64,000 nt of DNA from contig JACPFU010000030.1 in assembly GCA_016182785.1 (NCBI GenBank), positions 62,001-126,000 of the forward strand, read 5' to 3'. The position numbers and the translations under genes are program-made. This DNA is from Lysobacterales bacterium (GTDB lineage Bacteria > Pseudomonadota > Gammaproteobacteria > Xanthomonadales > Ahniellaceae). Under the pieces are notes generated by a model that saw nothing but the letters and a program-made list of their open reading frames with translations, ran no database searches and had not been told where the DNA came from. Shown here piece by piece: positions 1 through 10,100 of this stretch. Every line of letters begins with the position of its first letter. Within the stretch, counting starts at the first letter, position 1.

Positions 1-404
1 AGCGCTTGCGCCTGAAGGGGCCGGAGCACGCGGCCACGCTGGAGTCGGCCGGGGATCTGGCGTCGCTGCTGGTCGATCGCCGCGAATACGCGCAGGCACT
101 GGCGCTGCTGGCACCGCGCGAACCGGCGGCGCGAGTTGCGTTAGCCGGCGGGAAGAGCTCCGAGCTCGGCCAATTCCTGATGGCCCTGGGCAAGGCCCAA
201 TCCGGCCAGGGCCAGTTCGAGGCGGCCGAACGCGTGTTGCTGGAAGCACATGCCAGTTTCGACCCGGCCGCTGCTTCGGACCAACGCGTGTTGCAGCAGT
301 GCGCACAGGCGCTGGTCTCGTTGTACCGCGCCTGGCACGCCGCCGAGCCCGGTCGCGACCACGCCCAACAGGCGGCCCGGTGGCAGCAGTCGCTGGAACG
401 CTGA
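1..404 (+). CDS. C-terminal part of a TPR-containing protein (5' end outside the window)
   Basis: The reading frame is open from the window edge to a stop at 402-404, leaving about 133 residues. The visible part is alanine- and leucine-rich and helical. It contains segments that look like degenerate tetratricopeptide helices (ESAGDLASLLVDRREYAQAL and AKGQ/FEAAERVLLEA-type pairs). In Xanthomonadales such tails commonly end serine/threonine kinases or large TPR scaffold proteins, but no kinase residues lie inside the window. The role is therefore not assignable. The only TTG near the edge (position 6) is not a credible start. Confidence 0.6.
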   Translation, partial: RLRLKGPEHAATLESAGDLASLLVDRREYAQALALLAPREPAARVALAGGKSSELGQFLMALGKAQSGQGQFEAAERVLLEAHASFDPAAASDQRVLQQCAQALVSLYRAWHAAEPGRDHAQQAARWQQSLER

Positions 405-467
405 ACGCGGGCAGGGCTGTGTCAGAATGTGGCCGAATCCAGCCACCACCACCGCAAGGGACCGCCG

Positions 468-581
468 ATGAACATCAACCTGACCCTGTTCGCCCAAGGC
501 TTCATGGTCGCCCTCTTCGGCGCCGGCCTCGGCTTTGCCGGCCTGGTCGTCTGGCACATCCTGCGCAAGCGGCCGCGCTGA
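468..581 (+). CDS. Small single-pass membrane protein, 37 aa
   Basis: A 37-residue frame begins MNINLTLFAQ and continues with a hydrophobic, Gly/Ala-rich stretch (residues about 11-31), then a basic tail HILRKRPR. This is the classic layout of a one-helix inner-membrane miniprotein with a cytoplasmic positive end. A purine-rich stretch (AAGGGACCG, 456-464) sits just upstream of the ATG. The first seven residues match the common start of ATP synthase subunit b in proteobacteria, but everything after that differs and no atp genes are near. Function unknown. Confidence 0.5.
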   Translation: MNINLTLFAQGFMVALFGAGLGFAGLVVWHILRKRPR

Positions 582-602
582 GACGGCCGCGCGCGGCGGC
601 GA

Positions 603-857
603 TCAGTGTTCGGCGTTCCGCAGTGACTTCTGCGCGGCCTCGCGGTCGAGTTCCTGCTGCGCACGGGTGAAGCACACCTTCTCCTTGAGGTTGCTGCCCA
701 GGCGCTTTTCGAAACGACAGACCACCTCGCTCTTGGCTGACGCCTTCGCGGCGTCGGCGGTGGCTTCGGTGTCCGCATCGGACTTGGTCGCCGCGGCGTC
801 TTCGGCCTGCAGCATCGGGGCGAGGCCGAGCAGCCCCAGCAGCATCAGTGTTCTCAT
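603..857 (-). CDS. Small secreted protein with a two-cysteine motif, 84 aa
   Basis: Starting at the ATG at 857, the protein opens with MRTLMLLGLLGLAPMLQA, a short typical signal peptide, so it should be periplasmic. A low-complexity Ala/Asp/Lys linker follows. Then comes a C-terminal segment with the pattern VCR-(x)6-GS-(x)6-VC-x-T-x-AQ. Small Xanthomonadales proteins with paired cysteines about 15 residues apart and a GS in between are frequent, and the cysteines probably form a disulfide. ATGs at 863 and 872 are alternative starts in the same frame. The function is not known. Confidence 0.6.
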   Translation of the reverse strand: MRTLMLLGLLGLAPMLQAEDAAATKSDADTEATADAAKASAKSEVVCRFEKRLGSNLKEKVCFTRAQQELDREAAQKSLRNAEH

Positions 858-987
858 GTCCATCCACTCCATTGAAGGGGAGCGACCTTACAACGCGTTG
901 CCGGGTCGGTAGCGTGCCAAAGGCAACGGTTCCGGGCGGCGGGCCCACGTCCGGTCACGGCCACCTGGCGCACCGAACGCGTCGCGG

Positions 988-1911
988 CTATCCGCGCCGC
1001 GACAAGCTGGCCATGGCCGAGCCGATGACGACCACGGCGGCGCCGGCGTAGCCGAGGGCGGTGATGGTTTCCGGCGGCACCAGCGCCGGGTTCAGGCGAT
1101 GCGCGAGTGCGACTGCGGCCACGGTCAGCAGCGGCGTCAGCGCCAGCACCACGCCGACGCGCGAGGCTTCCCAGTGCGCCAGCGCTTCGGCAAAGGCGCC
1201 GTAGGCGGCGACGGTGTTGATCAGGCAGTAGCCGAGCGCGAGTCCGTGCAGGAGGTCGAGCCCGGACAGTTGCGAGGGATGTGCGAACGGCGTCAGCAGC
1301 AGCGCCGAGATCGCGTAGATCGACAGCATCGTCGCGCCCGAACCCAGATGATGCAGCAGCTGCTTCTGCGCCAGCGCATACACCGCCCAGACCACCGCCG
1401 ACGCCAGCACGATCGCCGCGCCGATCAGGTACTGCCGCTGCGGCACCGAGGCATGCCGCGACTGGTCGAGCGCGAACAGCCCGAGCCCGAGCGCGACCGC
1501 GGCCACGCCGGCCCACTGCAATGCGTTGAAGCGCTCGCCGAACACGACGATGCCGCCGATCGCCATCAGCAGCGGCGCCGCCTGGATCAGCAGCTGCGCG
1601 TTGGCCGGCGTGGTGTAGTCGAGCCCGACGGTGTAGCCGACGAAGTTGCCGATCAGCATCACCGCCGCCAGCGGCATCAGCCAGAAACTGCTGCGCGGCA
1701 GGTTGCGGAATTGGGCGTAGCCGCCGCGCAGCGCGAACCACAGCGCCAGCATCAGCGTGGCGGCGACGAAGCGCGCCCAGATCAGGGTCCAGACATCGAC
1801 GCGCTCGATCACCAGGCGGATCGCGATCGGCAGCGTCGCCCAGAACACGGCAGTGACGAGGGCCAGTGGCAGGCCGATCTGCCAACGGCCCGAGGCTTGG
1901 TGCAGTGCCAT
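988..1911 (-). CDS. EamA/DMT-family transporter
   Basis: The 307-residue protein has ten hydrophobic segments arranged as two tandem EamA repeats (about residues 13-145 and 160-295). This is the layout of drug/metabolite transporter superfamily exporters in the inner membrane. Internal repeat hallmarks include a Gly/Ala-rich fourth helix (AAVALGLGLFAL) and a repeat-2 region rich in small residues. Members export amino acids, sugars or other small metabolites, and the substrate cannot be read from sequence. It stands alone, 57 bp upstream of the end of recD. Confidence 0.85.
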   Translation of the reverse strand: MALHQASGRWQIGLPLALVTAVFWATLPIAIRLVIERVDVWTLIWARFVAATLMLALWFALRGGYAQFRNLPRSSFWLMPLAAVMLIGNFVGYTVGLDYTTPANAQLLIQAAPLLMAIGGIVVFGERFNALQWAGVAAVALGLGLFALDQSRHASVPQRQYLIGAAIVLASAVVWAVYALAQKQLLHHLGSGATMLSIYAISALLLTPFAHPSQLSGLDLLHGLALGYCLINTVAAYGAFAEALAHWEASRVGVVLALTPLLTVAAVALAHRLNPALVPPETITALGYAGAAVVVIGSAMASLSRRG

Positions 1912-1968
1912 CGGGGTTCCCGCAAAGGCGGCGACGCTAGCACGCGCGCAGATGGCCCCGAGCGGGCG

Positions 1969-3696
1969 TCACCATCTCTTGCCAAGCACCGCGCGCAGCT
2001 TCGACTGCAGCCCGCCGGAACGCGCCAGCGGACGCGCCAGCGCCGCGGCCAGCACCTCGTCGCTGGCCCACAACGACAACGCCTGGCGGGCGCGCGAAGC
2101 CGCGGTGTACAGCAGCTGCCGCGACAGGATCGGCGAGCTCGGCGTGGCAGCCAGCAGTACCGCGACCTGTTCGTACTCGGAACCCTGGCTCTTGTGGATG
2201 GTGATCGCGAACGCGGGTTCATGCGCCGGCAGCAGTGCCGGCACGAACGCGCGCGCCGGCTCGTCGCCGCGGCCCTCGAACCAGACCATCAGCCGCCCGT
2301 CCTGGTCGGGGAGCGCGACGCCGACATCGCCATTGAACAATCCGTGCGCCTCGTCGTTGCGGGTGATCATCACGCTGCGGCCGGGGAACCACGCATCGCC
2401 ATCCGTCGCGAACCGACGCGCCAGTTGCGCCTGCAACAGGGCATTCACCGCGAGCACGCCCTGTGCCGACTCGCGCAGCGCGCACAGCAATTGCTTCTGC
2501 TGCAGCGCTCGCAACGTCGCCGCCGCGCGCTCGGCGTCGTGGCGAGCGCGCACGTCGCGGGCGTCGAGCAAGGCCGCGAGCTGCTCGGCCCAATCGAGCA
2601 GCAGGCGGCGCAGTTCGCGCGGGTGATGCAGCGCGACCTGCTCGATGCCGCCGTCGCCGCAGGCCGCGTGCAACGCGCCGAGGTCGCCGCTGCGGATCGC
2701 GGCATTGCCGGCACTGAGCCCGGGCGTTGCGCGAAACACCGTGTCGAGCCGCACCAGTGAAGACGATCCGGCCTCGGCCAGCGCCTGCACCACATCGGTC
2801 AGCACCGCGCCGGCAGCGACCGAGGCGAGCTGGTCGGCATCGCCGACCAGGACCAGCCGCGCCGAGTCCGGCAGCGCCGCGAGCAGCGCGCGCATCTGGG
2901 CCAGGTCGAGCATCGAGGCTTCATCGACCACGACCACGTCGGCCGCCAGCGGCTGCTCGCGGTCACGCCGCCAGCGGCCGTGGCGCGGGTCGAACTCGAG
3001 CAGGCGATGCAGGGTCTGCGCGGACGCGCCGGCGAGCGTTGCCAGCGCGTCGTTCCAGGAGGCGTCGAGCTGCGCGGCCAGCTCGCGGCGGCCGCGCTCG
3101 ATCGCCTGCTGCAGCCGCTGCGCGGCCTTGCCGGTCGGGGCCGCAAGCCGCACCACCAGCGGTGCCGGCGCACCGCGTTGCAGCGCGAGCAGGATGCGCA
3201 GCACGGTGGTGGTCTTGCCGGTGCCGGGGGCGCCGGTCAGCACCACCAGGCGCTCGTGCAGCGCTGCCTGCACCGCTTGCTGCTGCGCCCGCGTGCGCGT
3301 TCGATCCGTCGCCGCGAACAGCGCCTCGACATCGAGCGCGTCCGCGTCTGCAGACGACATCGACGCCTGCGCACAGCGCGCGGCGAGCGCGGTCGCAACG
3401 GCGCATTCATCGGCGTGGCCGCGCCAGAAGTAGAAGCGACCCTCGCCATCGAGCACGAACGGCGTGGTGGTCTGGCCATCGCCGACCAGGGGCGAATCGA
3501 AACCGTCGGCGAGCTCGGCTTGATCGAGCTGCAGCGCGGTGTGGCCCTGGCTCTCGGCGAGCCCAAGGCGTGCCGTACATCGCGCCAGCGCCGGGGCCGC
3601 GCCGATCGCGAGCGCCCAGCGATACAGCAGCCGATCGAAGTCGCGCCACTCGGGGTCGAGGCGTGCGCCGGCGGGTGGCTGGAAACCGAAGCGCAT
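1969..3696 (-). CDS. recD: Exodeoxyribonuclease V subunit alpha, RecD helicase
   Basis: RecD is the fast 5'-3' SF1B helicase motor of the RecBCD enzyme, which resects double-strand breaks and loads RecA at Chi. The 575-residue frame has the Walker A motif GAPGTGKT near residues 153-160. A DEASM Walker B motif and a late helicase motif TIHKSQGSEYEQV near residue 500 follow. The start chosen is the ATG at 3696, which overlaps the recB stop as ATGA, so translation is probably coupled. The N terminus MRFGFQPPAG and the total length fit short RecD proteins of this order. Confidence 0.95.
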   Translation of the reverse strand: MRFGFQPPAGARLDPEWRDFDRLLYRWALAIGAAPALARCTARLGLAESQGHTALQLDQAELADGFDSPLVGDGQTTTPFVLDGEGRFYFWRGHADECAVATALAARCAQASMSSADADALDVEALFAATDRTRTRAQQQAVQAALHERLVVLTGAPGTGKTTTVLRILLALQRGAPAPLVVRLAAPTGKAAQRLQQAIERGRRELAAQLDASWNDALATLAGASAQTLHRLLEFDPRHGRWRRDREQPLAADVVVVDEASMLDLAQMRALLAALPDSARLVLVGDADQLASVAAGAVLTDVVQALAEAGSSSLVRLDTVFRATPGLSAGNAAIRSGDLGALHAACGDGGIEQVALHHPRELRRLLLDWAEQLAALLDARDVRARHDAERAAATLRALQQKQLLCALRESAQGVLAVNALLQAQLARRFATDGDAWFPGRSVMITRNDEAHGLFNGDVGVALPDQDGRLMVWFEGRGDEPARAFVPALLPAHEPAFAITIHKSQGSEYEQVAVLLAATPSSPILSRQLLYTAASRARQALSLWASDEVLAAALARPLARSGGLQSKLRAVLGKRW

Positions 3697-6600
3697 CAGG
3701 CGACCTCCGCTTCCGCGGTGGCGAACAGCGCATCGACTGCTGCAAGGAAATCGGGCGCGAAGCGATGCCGCCAGATGCCGGCACCGGGCTCCATCCCGAG
3801 CGCGCGCACGAACAGGTAGATCACCTCGCCGAGCGGCAAGGGCGCAGCCTGGCCGCGCTGGCGACGCGCCAGATAGCGCCGCACCGCGAGCGCATACAGC
3901 AGCGCCTGCCAGCGATAGCCATGGGCGTCCATCGCCTGCGCGAGCGCCGCGCCCTGGTAGTCGGCGAGCGCATCGCCGAGGTGGTTGCTCTTGTAGTCGA
4001 GCACCTGCACCGTGCCGTCGTGGACCAGCACCAGATCGATCTTGCCGCCGAGGAATCCGTGCAGGACGCCGGTACCCAGCCCGTCGGGCACCAGCCCGGC
4101 TTCGCCCCACTGCTCGCACAGCGCGCGCAGGCGGCCGAGATCAAGCTGCTCGATGCGGAACTGGAAACCCATCTCGGCACGCTGTGCGCGCGCGCCGAGA
4201 TCGCCGAGGCGCAGCCCGCCGCCGAGATCGGCCGCGAGCGTGGCCTGCGCGCGCTCGAGCACGGCTTCGAGCAGCGCGGCAGCGCGCGACCCGTCGACGC
4301 CAAGCCCGGCGTGCGCGAGCTGTTCCAGCACCAACGGACGCTGTTCGGCGAGCGGCCGTTCGACATCGCGGTGCTCGAACACGGCGTGCAACGCGTTGCC
4401 GAGCTCGACGCCGCGCCAGGGTGACAATGCCGCCAAACGCGGATCGGCCGCGGTCGTGGCGATGGCATCCGTCGGCAGCAGATGCTCATCGCGCGCGGCG
4501 GCCTCGGCACGATCGGCCAGTGCCGCGCGCGCCATCAGCGACGAGAAGCTGTAGGCCGCCTCCAGGCGCCGTCGCTGCGGACCGGGCCGCACCCTGCGCA
4601 ACGCGGCGGCGATCGTGGCCGGCGGCTCCGGCGCGCGCTCGGGCCGGGTCGTGTGCAGCGCGATCTGCGCGCAGCCGCCGAGCAAGGCCGCGCCATCGAC
4701 CCCATGCAGCAGCCACTGCAGTGCCGAGCCACGCACGCTGCGTTCGGCAGCGGGCTGCGGCAGGAACAGATGGCAGGCGTGCTCGGCGCGGGTCAGCGCG
4801 ACATACAGCAGACGCAGGCGTTCCTGCAGCGCCTCGCGCGCGGCGAGGGCGCGGTGCGCGTCACTGCGCGCGCTGCCGAGATCGATGCGCCGCTCGCCGC
4901 TCGCGGCATCGGTCCACAACGGCCAGTCGTGGTTGGCGCCGCGCTGCGCATCCATCAGCGGCAGCAGCACCACCGGGAACTCCAGGCCCTTGCTGGCATG
5001 CAGCGTCAGCAGCTGGACGCGACCGGAATCGGACTCGATGCGCAGCGCGCGCTCCTTCGCGGCCGCGTCGTCGCTGGTCACCGGAGCTTCGCACTGAGCC
5101 GCGAACCAGGACAGCAACTGCACGCGGCCCTGGCTGCGCTGCTCGCGGCTTTGCAGCAGTTCGCCGAGATGGCGCAGGTCGGTGAGCGCGCGCTCGCCGT
5201 CGATGCGTGCGAGCAGCCGTGGCGCCGCGAACGCGATGATGCGATCGACCGCATGCAGCACGCCGTGGCGCTGCCAGGCCTCGGCCCAGCGCAGCAGGCG
5301 GTCGGCGCGCTCGCGCCAGCACGCATCGTCGGTGGCAAAGGCGCGCAGGCTGGCGTAGTCCTCGCCGAGCAGGCGCGTCGCGAGCGCGGCGCGCAACGCG
5401 CCGGCATCGGTCGGTTGCGACAGCGCGTGCAGCACGATGCGCAGCTCTTCCGCCCAGATCGACGCGAACAGGTCGCTGCGTCCGGCGCCGACACTGGGAA
5501 TGCGCCGGCGCGCCAGGCGCTCGCGCAGTTCGACGATGTGGTCGTGGCGCGGCAGCAGCACCGCCAGGTCCCCAGGTCCGAGCGGGTCTGCGCCGAGCTT
5601 CCAGCGTCCGGGCACCAGGTAATGCGCGATCAGCTCGACGCACAGGCCGAGTGGATCGTCGTCGTGCGCATGCAGTTGCAGCGGCGCGAACGCGGCGCCA
5701 TCGCTGCGTCGCAGCGGCTTGGCCTCGACCCGCCCGGCGGCGCGCACCGGCAGATAGCGGATGGCGTCGTCGTCCATCGCGAACGGCGAGGAACTGGCGC
5801 CGTACAGCGCATTGGTGGCCGCGACCAGGCCGGTGCTGGCGCGCTGGTTCACGGCCAGCGTGAGGCGCTGCGTGGTGCTGGCCGCGGCGCGCAGATAACT
5901 GGCGATGTCGCTGCCGCGAAAGCCGTAGATCGCCTGCTTCGGATCGCCGATCAGCAGCAACAGTCCGCGGCTGGCGCCATCGGCATCGCGATGCAGGGCG
6001 TCGAAGATCGCCCACTGGCGCGCGTCGGTGTCCTGGAACTCGTCGATCAGGCTCACCGGCCACTGCGCGTGCAGGCGATCGGCCAGGTGCCCGGCCTCCG
6101 CGCGCGGCGCGGTGGCGCGGTCGTGCACGCGGCTGATCAGATCATCGAAGGTGAATTGCTCGCGCGCTGCCAGCCGCGCCTCGCGCCACGCCTCGAGCAT
6201 CGGCAGCACGCGACGCACGCCGGCGGCGCCGAGGATCGCATCGCGCTGGCGCAGCAGCGCGCCGGCATTCCGTGCGAAGACCGCGACCGGGTCGGCCAGC
6301 GTGCTGGCCAGGTGCTCGGGTTGGAGCTGGCCGCGCCAGTGTGCGTCGTCCGCGAGCTCCTTGGGCGTGCCGTCGAAGTCGGCGAAGGCGTCGCCGCCTT
6401 CGAGCCAGTCGGCGAGTTCGCGCAGCCGGGTGCGCAGCGCCGACTTCCTCGTCTGCATCGGCAGCGTCGCCGCGAATTCACGCAGCCGCGTCGGCCATTC
6501 GCGGTCGCGAACCAGCGCCAGCAGGTCGTCCACTTCGCCACCGACCACGACCACGCCGGGCTGCATCGCCGCCTGCAGCAGCTTGGCGCGGGCCGCGGGA

Positions 6601-7169
6601 TTCAGGCGCGCGAGCGCGGGCAGGCCGCTGGCTTCGTCGTCGCCGGCGGCATGCGCGAGCCAGCGCGTCAGGTCGTCGAGCAACTCGGTGCGCAGTTCTT
6701 CGCCGGGGACCAGTTCTCCGGGGCGCAACGCGGTGCCGGCGGACAGCGCCTGCTCCTCGAGGATGCGCCGGCACAGCGCGTGCAGCGTGGCGATCGGCGC
6801 GCGCTCGAGCTCGGCCAGCGCGCGCTGCAGCCGCCACTGCGCTTCGGCAAGCGCAACGCCGGTGCGGCTCGCGGCCAGCCATTCGTGCAGCTCGGCATCG
6901 TCCGTGCTCGGTGTCGGCTCCACGCCCTGGCGCAGTGCCCACTGCAGACGCGCGCGGATGCGTTCGCGCAGTTCCGCGGCGGCAGCTTCGGTGAAGGTCG
7001 AGACCACGATCGCCCCGGGGCGCACACCGTGTTCGACGATCAGGCGCAGATACAGCGCCGAGATCGTCCAGGTCTTGCCGGTGCCGGCGCTGGCCTCGAC
7101 CAGGACGCGCCGGTGTGCCGCGTGCTCCGGATCGAGATCGAGCTGGCGCCAGTCGGTCAGCGGGCTCAT
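3696..7169 (-). CDS. recB: Exodeoxyribonuclease V subunit beta, RecB helicase-nuclease
   Basis: RecB supplies the 3'-5' helicase and the only nuclease of RecBCD. The 1157-residue protein has Walker A ASAGTGKT at residues 26-33 and a DEFQDTD Walker B element. It also shows UvrD-type motifs such as TLHASKGLEFPVV. The RecB-family nuclease motif LDYKSNHLGD lies near residue 1058, with the following Gln/Tyr-rich motif (WQALLYALAVRRY) intact, so the nuclease should be active. Translation starts at the ATG at 7169, overlapping the recC stop by 4 bp. Length is close to the E. coli protein (1180 aa). Confidence 0.97.
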   Translation of the reverse strand: MSPLTDWRQLDLDPEHAAHRRVLVEASAGTGKTWTISALYLRLIVEHGVRPGAIVVSTFTEAAAAELRERIRARLQWALRQGVEPTPSTDDAELHEWLAASRTGVALAEAQWRLQRALAELERAPIATLHALCRRILEEQALSAGTALRPGELVPGEELRTELLDDLTRWLAHAAGDDEASGLPALARLNPAARAKLLQAAMQPGVVVVGGEVDDLLALVRDREWPTRLREFAATLPMQTRKSALRTRLRELADWLEGGDAFADFDGTPKELADDAHWRGQLQPEHLASTLADPVAVFARNAGALLRQRDAILGAAGVRRVLPMLEAWREARLAAREQFTFDDLISRVHDRATAPRAEAGHLADRLHAQWPVSLIDEFQDTDARQWAIFDALHRDADGASRGLLLLIGDPKQAIYGFRGSDIASYLRAAASTTQRLTLAVNQRASTGLVAATNALYGASSSPFAMDDDAIRYLPVRAAGRVEAKPLRRSDGAAFAPLQLHAHDDDPLGLCVELIAHYLVPGRWKLGADPLGPGDLAVLLPRHDHIVELRERLARRRIPSVGAGRSDLFASIWAEELRIVLHALSQPTDAGALRAALATRLLGEDYASLRAFATDDACWRERADRLLRWAEAWQRHGVLHAVDRIIAFAAPRLLARIDGERALTDLRHLGELLQSREQRSQGRVQLLSWFAAQCEAPVTSDDAAAKERALRIESDSGRVQLLTLHASKGLEFPVVLLPLMDAQRGANHDWPLWTDAASGERRIDLGSARSDAHRALAAREALQERLRLLYVALTRAEHACHLFLPQPAAERSVRGSALQWLLHGVDGAALLGGCAQIALHTTRPERAPEPPATIAAALRRVRPGPQRRRLEAAYSFSSLMARAALADRAEAAARDEHLLPTDAIATTAADPRLAALSPWRGVELGNALHAVFEHRDVERPLAEQRPLVLEQLAHAGLGVDGSRAAALLEAVLERAQATLAADLGGGLRLGDLGARAQRAEMGFQFRIEQLDLGRLRALCEQWGEAGLVPDGLGTGVLHGFLGGKIDLVLVHDGTVQVLDYKSNHLGDALADYQGAALAQAMDAHGYRWQALLYALAVRRYLARRQRGQAAPLPLGEVIYLFVRALGMEPGAGIWRHRFAPDFLAAVDALFATAEAEVA

Positions 7170-10100
7170 GGCGACAGTTTCGCATCGAGGTCGAGCAGCT
7201 CGCGCAGCCATCGCGCATGCGCGAGCAGCGCCCTTGCCTCCGGGCGATCGGTATCGGCGGGATCGACGCCACGCGCGAGCAGCGCGGCGTACCCCGGCGC
7301 GTAGTCGCGTTCGCCGATGTGGTATCGGTCCGAGGCCCAGGCCTCGTGCATGGCGGCGAACGTCTGCTCGTCGCTGCTCGTCGCCGCAGCCCACGCCGTC
7401 TTCGGCAGGTAGCGCAGCGGGTCGGTTTCGGCTCCTTGCCAGAACTCGACCAGCCGGGACAGGCGCGCGCCCAGGTCCGCTTGCCGCGAGCCGATGTCGA
7501 ATGCGTTCAGCAGCTCGTCGAAGCGCCGCGCTTCCTTCGGGTCGGGCGTGGTCAGCAGGCACACGCGCAGCGGCTGCTGCGGATAGGCCAGGCGCAGCAG
7601 CGCCCACTCGATGAACACCGGAATGCGCTGCTGGAACCCGAGTGCGGCCAGCCGCTTGCCCGGGAATGCGTCGAACAGCAGCCAGCCCTGCGCATCGTGG
7701 TGCACGCGCGTCACGCTGCCGACGATGCGCCGCGCGCCGAGCGCCAGATCAATCGCGATCGGCTGGCGCGGCGGCAGTCCGCGTGCGAGTCGCGGGTCTT
7801 CCGCTGCCGCCTGCAACAGCGGATCGACCGACTTCGCGACGGCGCGATAGGCCTGCATGCCGAGCGCTCCGGCCGGCAGTCGCCCGGACAGACGCAGCCA
7901 CGCGGGCGGCGCCGGCGGCAGTGCCGACGCGCCCTGCGCGAGCGCGTCGAGCAGCAGTTGCCGGGGCAGGCGTTCGCGCGGATCGGGCTTCAGCTCGAGC
8001 GGTTCGCAGGCGGCGCTGCGATCCTCCTCCAGCGCATCGAGCCGCAGCCGCAGACGATCGCGCAGCAGGTGCGCGGCCGGGTCGCGGTAGTAGCGCAACA
8101 GGTGCGCGAGTGACAGCGGGGTGGCATCGGGCGTCGGCGCAGCCAGCGCTGCGCCGGCAACGAAACGTTCGCCGGTATCGGCATCGGCGTCGCTGGCGGC
8201 GGCCACCATCGCCGCGAATTCGCGACTGAAGCTCGCCAGGCGCGGATCGCGGCCGTCGAAGCAGCGCGCGTCGAACGGCTGCAGCGGATGCCGCACGAAC
8301 CACGGTCGACCGGCATCAAGGTGCGTGTCCAGGTACGCCATCAGCTCCGCCAGCGGCGCCGCCGGGCTGCGCGCGCGTCCATCCTGGGCGCCTTCGTGGT
8401 GGTAGCTCAGGTGCAGGCGACGGCGCGCCGCCATCAGCGTTTCCAGGAACAGGTAGCGGTCGTCGTTGCGCGTGTCGCGGTCGCCGATGCGGGGATGGCG
8501 CGCGATCAAGTCGAGACCATCCTCGCTGCCGCCGCGCGGGAAATCGCCCTCGTTCAGACCGAGCACGGCGATCATCGCGAACGGGATCGAGCGCTGCGGC
8601 ACCATGCCGCAGAAGGTGATGCCGCCGAGCAGGAACGGCTGCTGCTCGGGCACGCGCGCCAGCGCCTCGTCGACCAGCGCGCAGACCGTGGCATGGGCCA
8701 GTTCGGGATCGTGCCCGCTGACGCGGAACTGCTCGTGCAGCGCGCGGATCGCGGCGCGCAGGCTGGCCATCGCGGCGCTGGCGTCGGCGTCGTCGGGGTC
8801 GCTCATGAACAGGCCGTCGAGCAGGGACTCCATGCGTGCGCACCACTGCGAGCCGCGCAGGCCGGTGCTCGCGGCCTCGCACCAGTCGGCGATCGCGGCG
8901 AGCAGGCGATCGAGCGCGCCGAGCGCCGTCACCGCCACGCCCTGCACGCCGGCGACCGGCCAGAGCCCGGTCTGTGCCGCCACCGTGGTCGCCGACTCGT
9001 CACCGTAGACGTGCCCGGCGACGAGCCGGGCCAGGCCCCAGGCGAAGCTGTGCTCGGCATAGGCGGGCAGGCCAAGCTGCGCGCGCGCGCTCGCATCGAG
9101 GCCCCAGGCGACGCGGGCATCGTCGAGCCAGCGGCGCAGCGCATCGAGGCCTTCATCGTCGATGCCGAGCGCGCGCCGGATCGCGTCGCATTGCAGCAGG
9201 TCCAGCAGCTGCGACGTCTCGATGCGCGTGCGCGGCAACTGCAGCAGCGCGAGGAAGGCGTCGCACAGCGGATGCGCGCGCCGCAGCGCGAGATCGGCGC
9301 AGTGATAGGGCAGCTCGGCGCGGGCATCGCCGGCGGCGCCGAAGATCGCCGGCAGCAGCGGCGCGTAGGCGTGGATGTCGGGTGCCATCACCGCGATGTC
9401 GCCGGGCTTCAGCTGCGGGTCGGCGGCGAGCGCATCGAGCACGGCATCGCGCAGCACTTCCAGCTCGCGCACGCGGGTGTGGCAGCCATGCACGCGCAGG
9501 CTGGCATCGGCCAGCGCATCGGCGACCGCTGGCGGTGGCGAGCCCGGCTGCAGTCGCCGGATCCCCTGCTGCAGCCAGGCCAGCAATCCGCTGCCTTCGG
9601 GCGGGTCGTGCTCGTCCTCGCCGGCGCGCACGTCGGCGACGACGGCGCCGGCCTGATCGAGCAGGCTCAGCCCGAAATGCTGGCCGATGCGACCCCAGGC
9701 CGCGAGCAGCGGATGCCCGAGCGACTGCAGCTCGCGCTCGGCTTCGTCGCCACTGCCAAGCTGCTGCAAGCGCTGCAGGCGCGACTCCTGCCGGCCGAGG
9801 CCAGCCCAGTATTCGACGCAGGGATCGGGGAAATACAGGCACACCAGCCGATGGCGCGCCTCCGCACACAGCACCGCGAATTCGCTTGCAGGCAGGTGGC
9901 TCAGGCCGAACACATGCAGTGGCGGCGGCGGATCGAGTTCGCGCGTCGCCGCGTGCCGTGCCGCGGCCAGCCGCTGCAACAGGACGCCGCGATGTTCGCC
10001 CGCGAGTGCGGCACGCACGCGCCGCCACAGTGGACCCAGAACATGCCGCGCCGGCACGCTGTCGCGGCCCTGCTCCCAGGCGGCCAGCCAGTCCGCGCGA

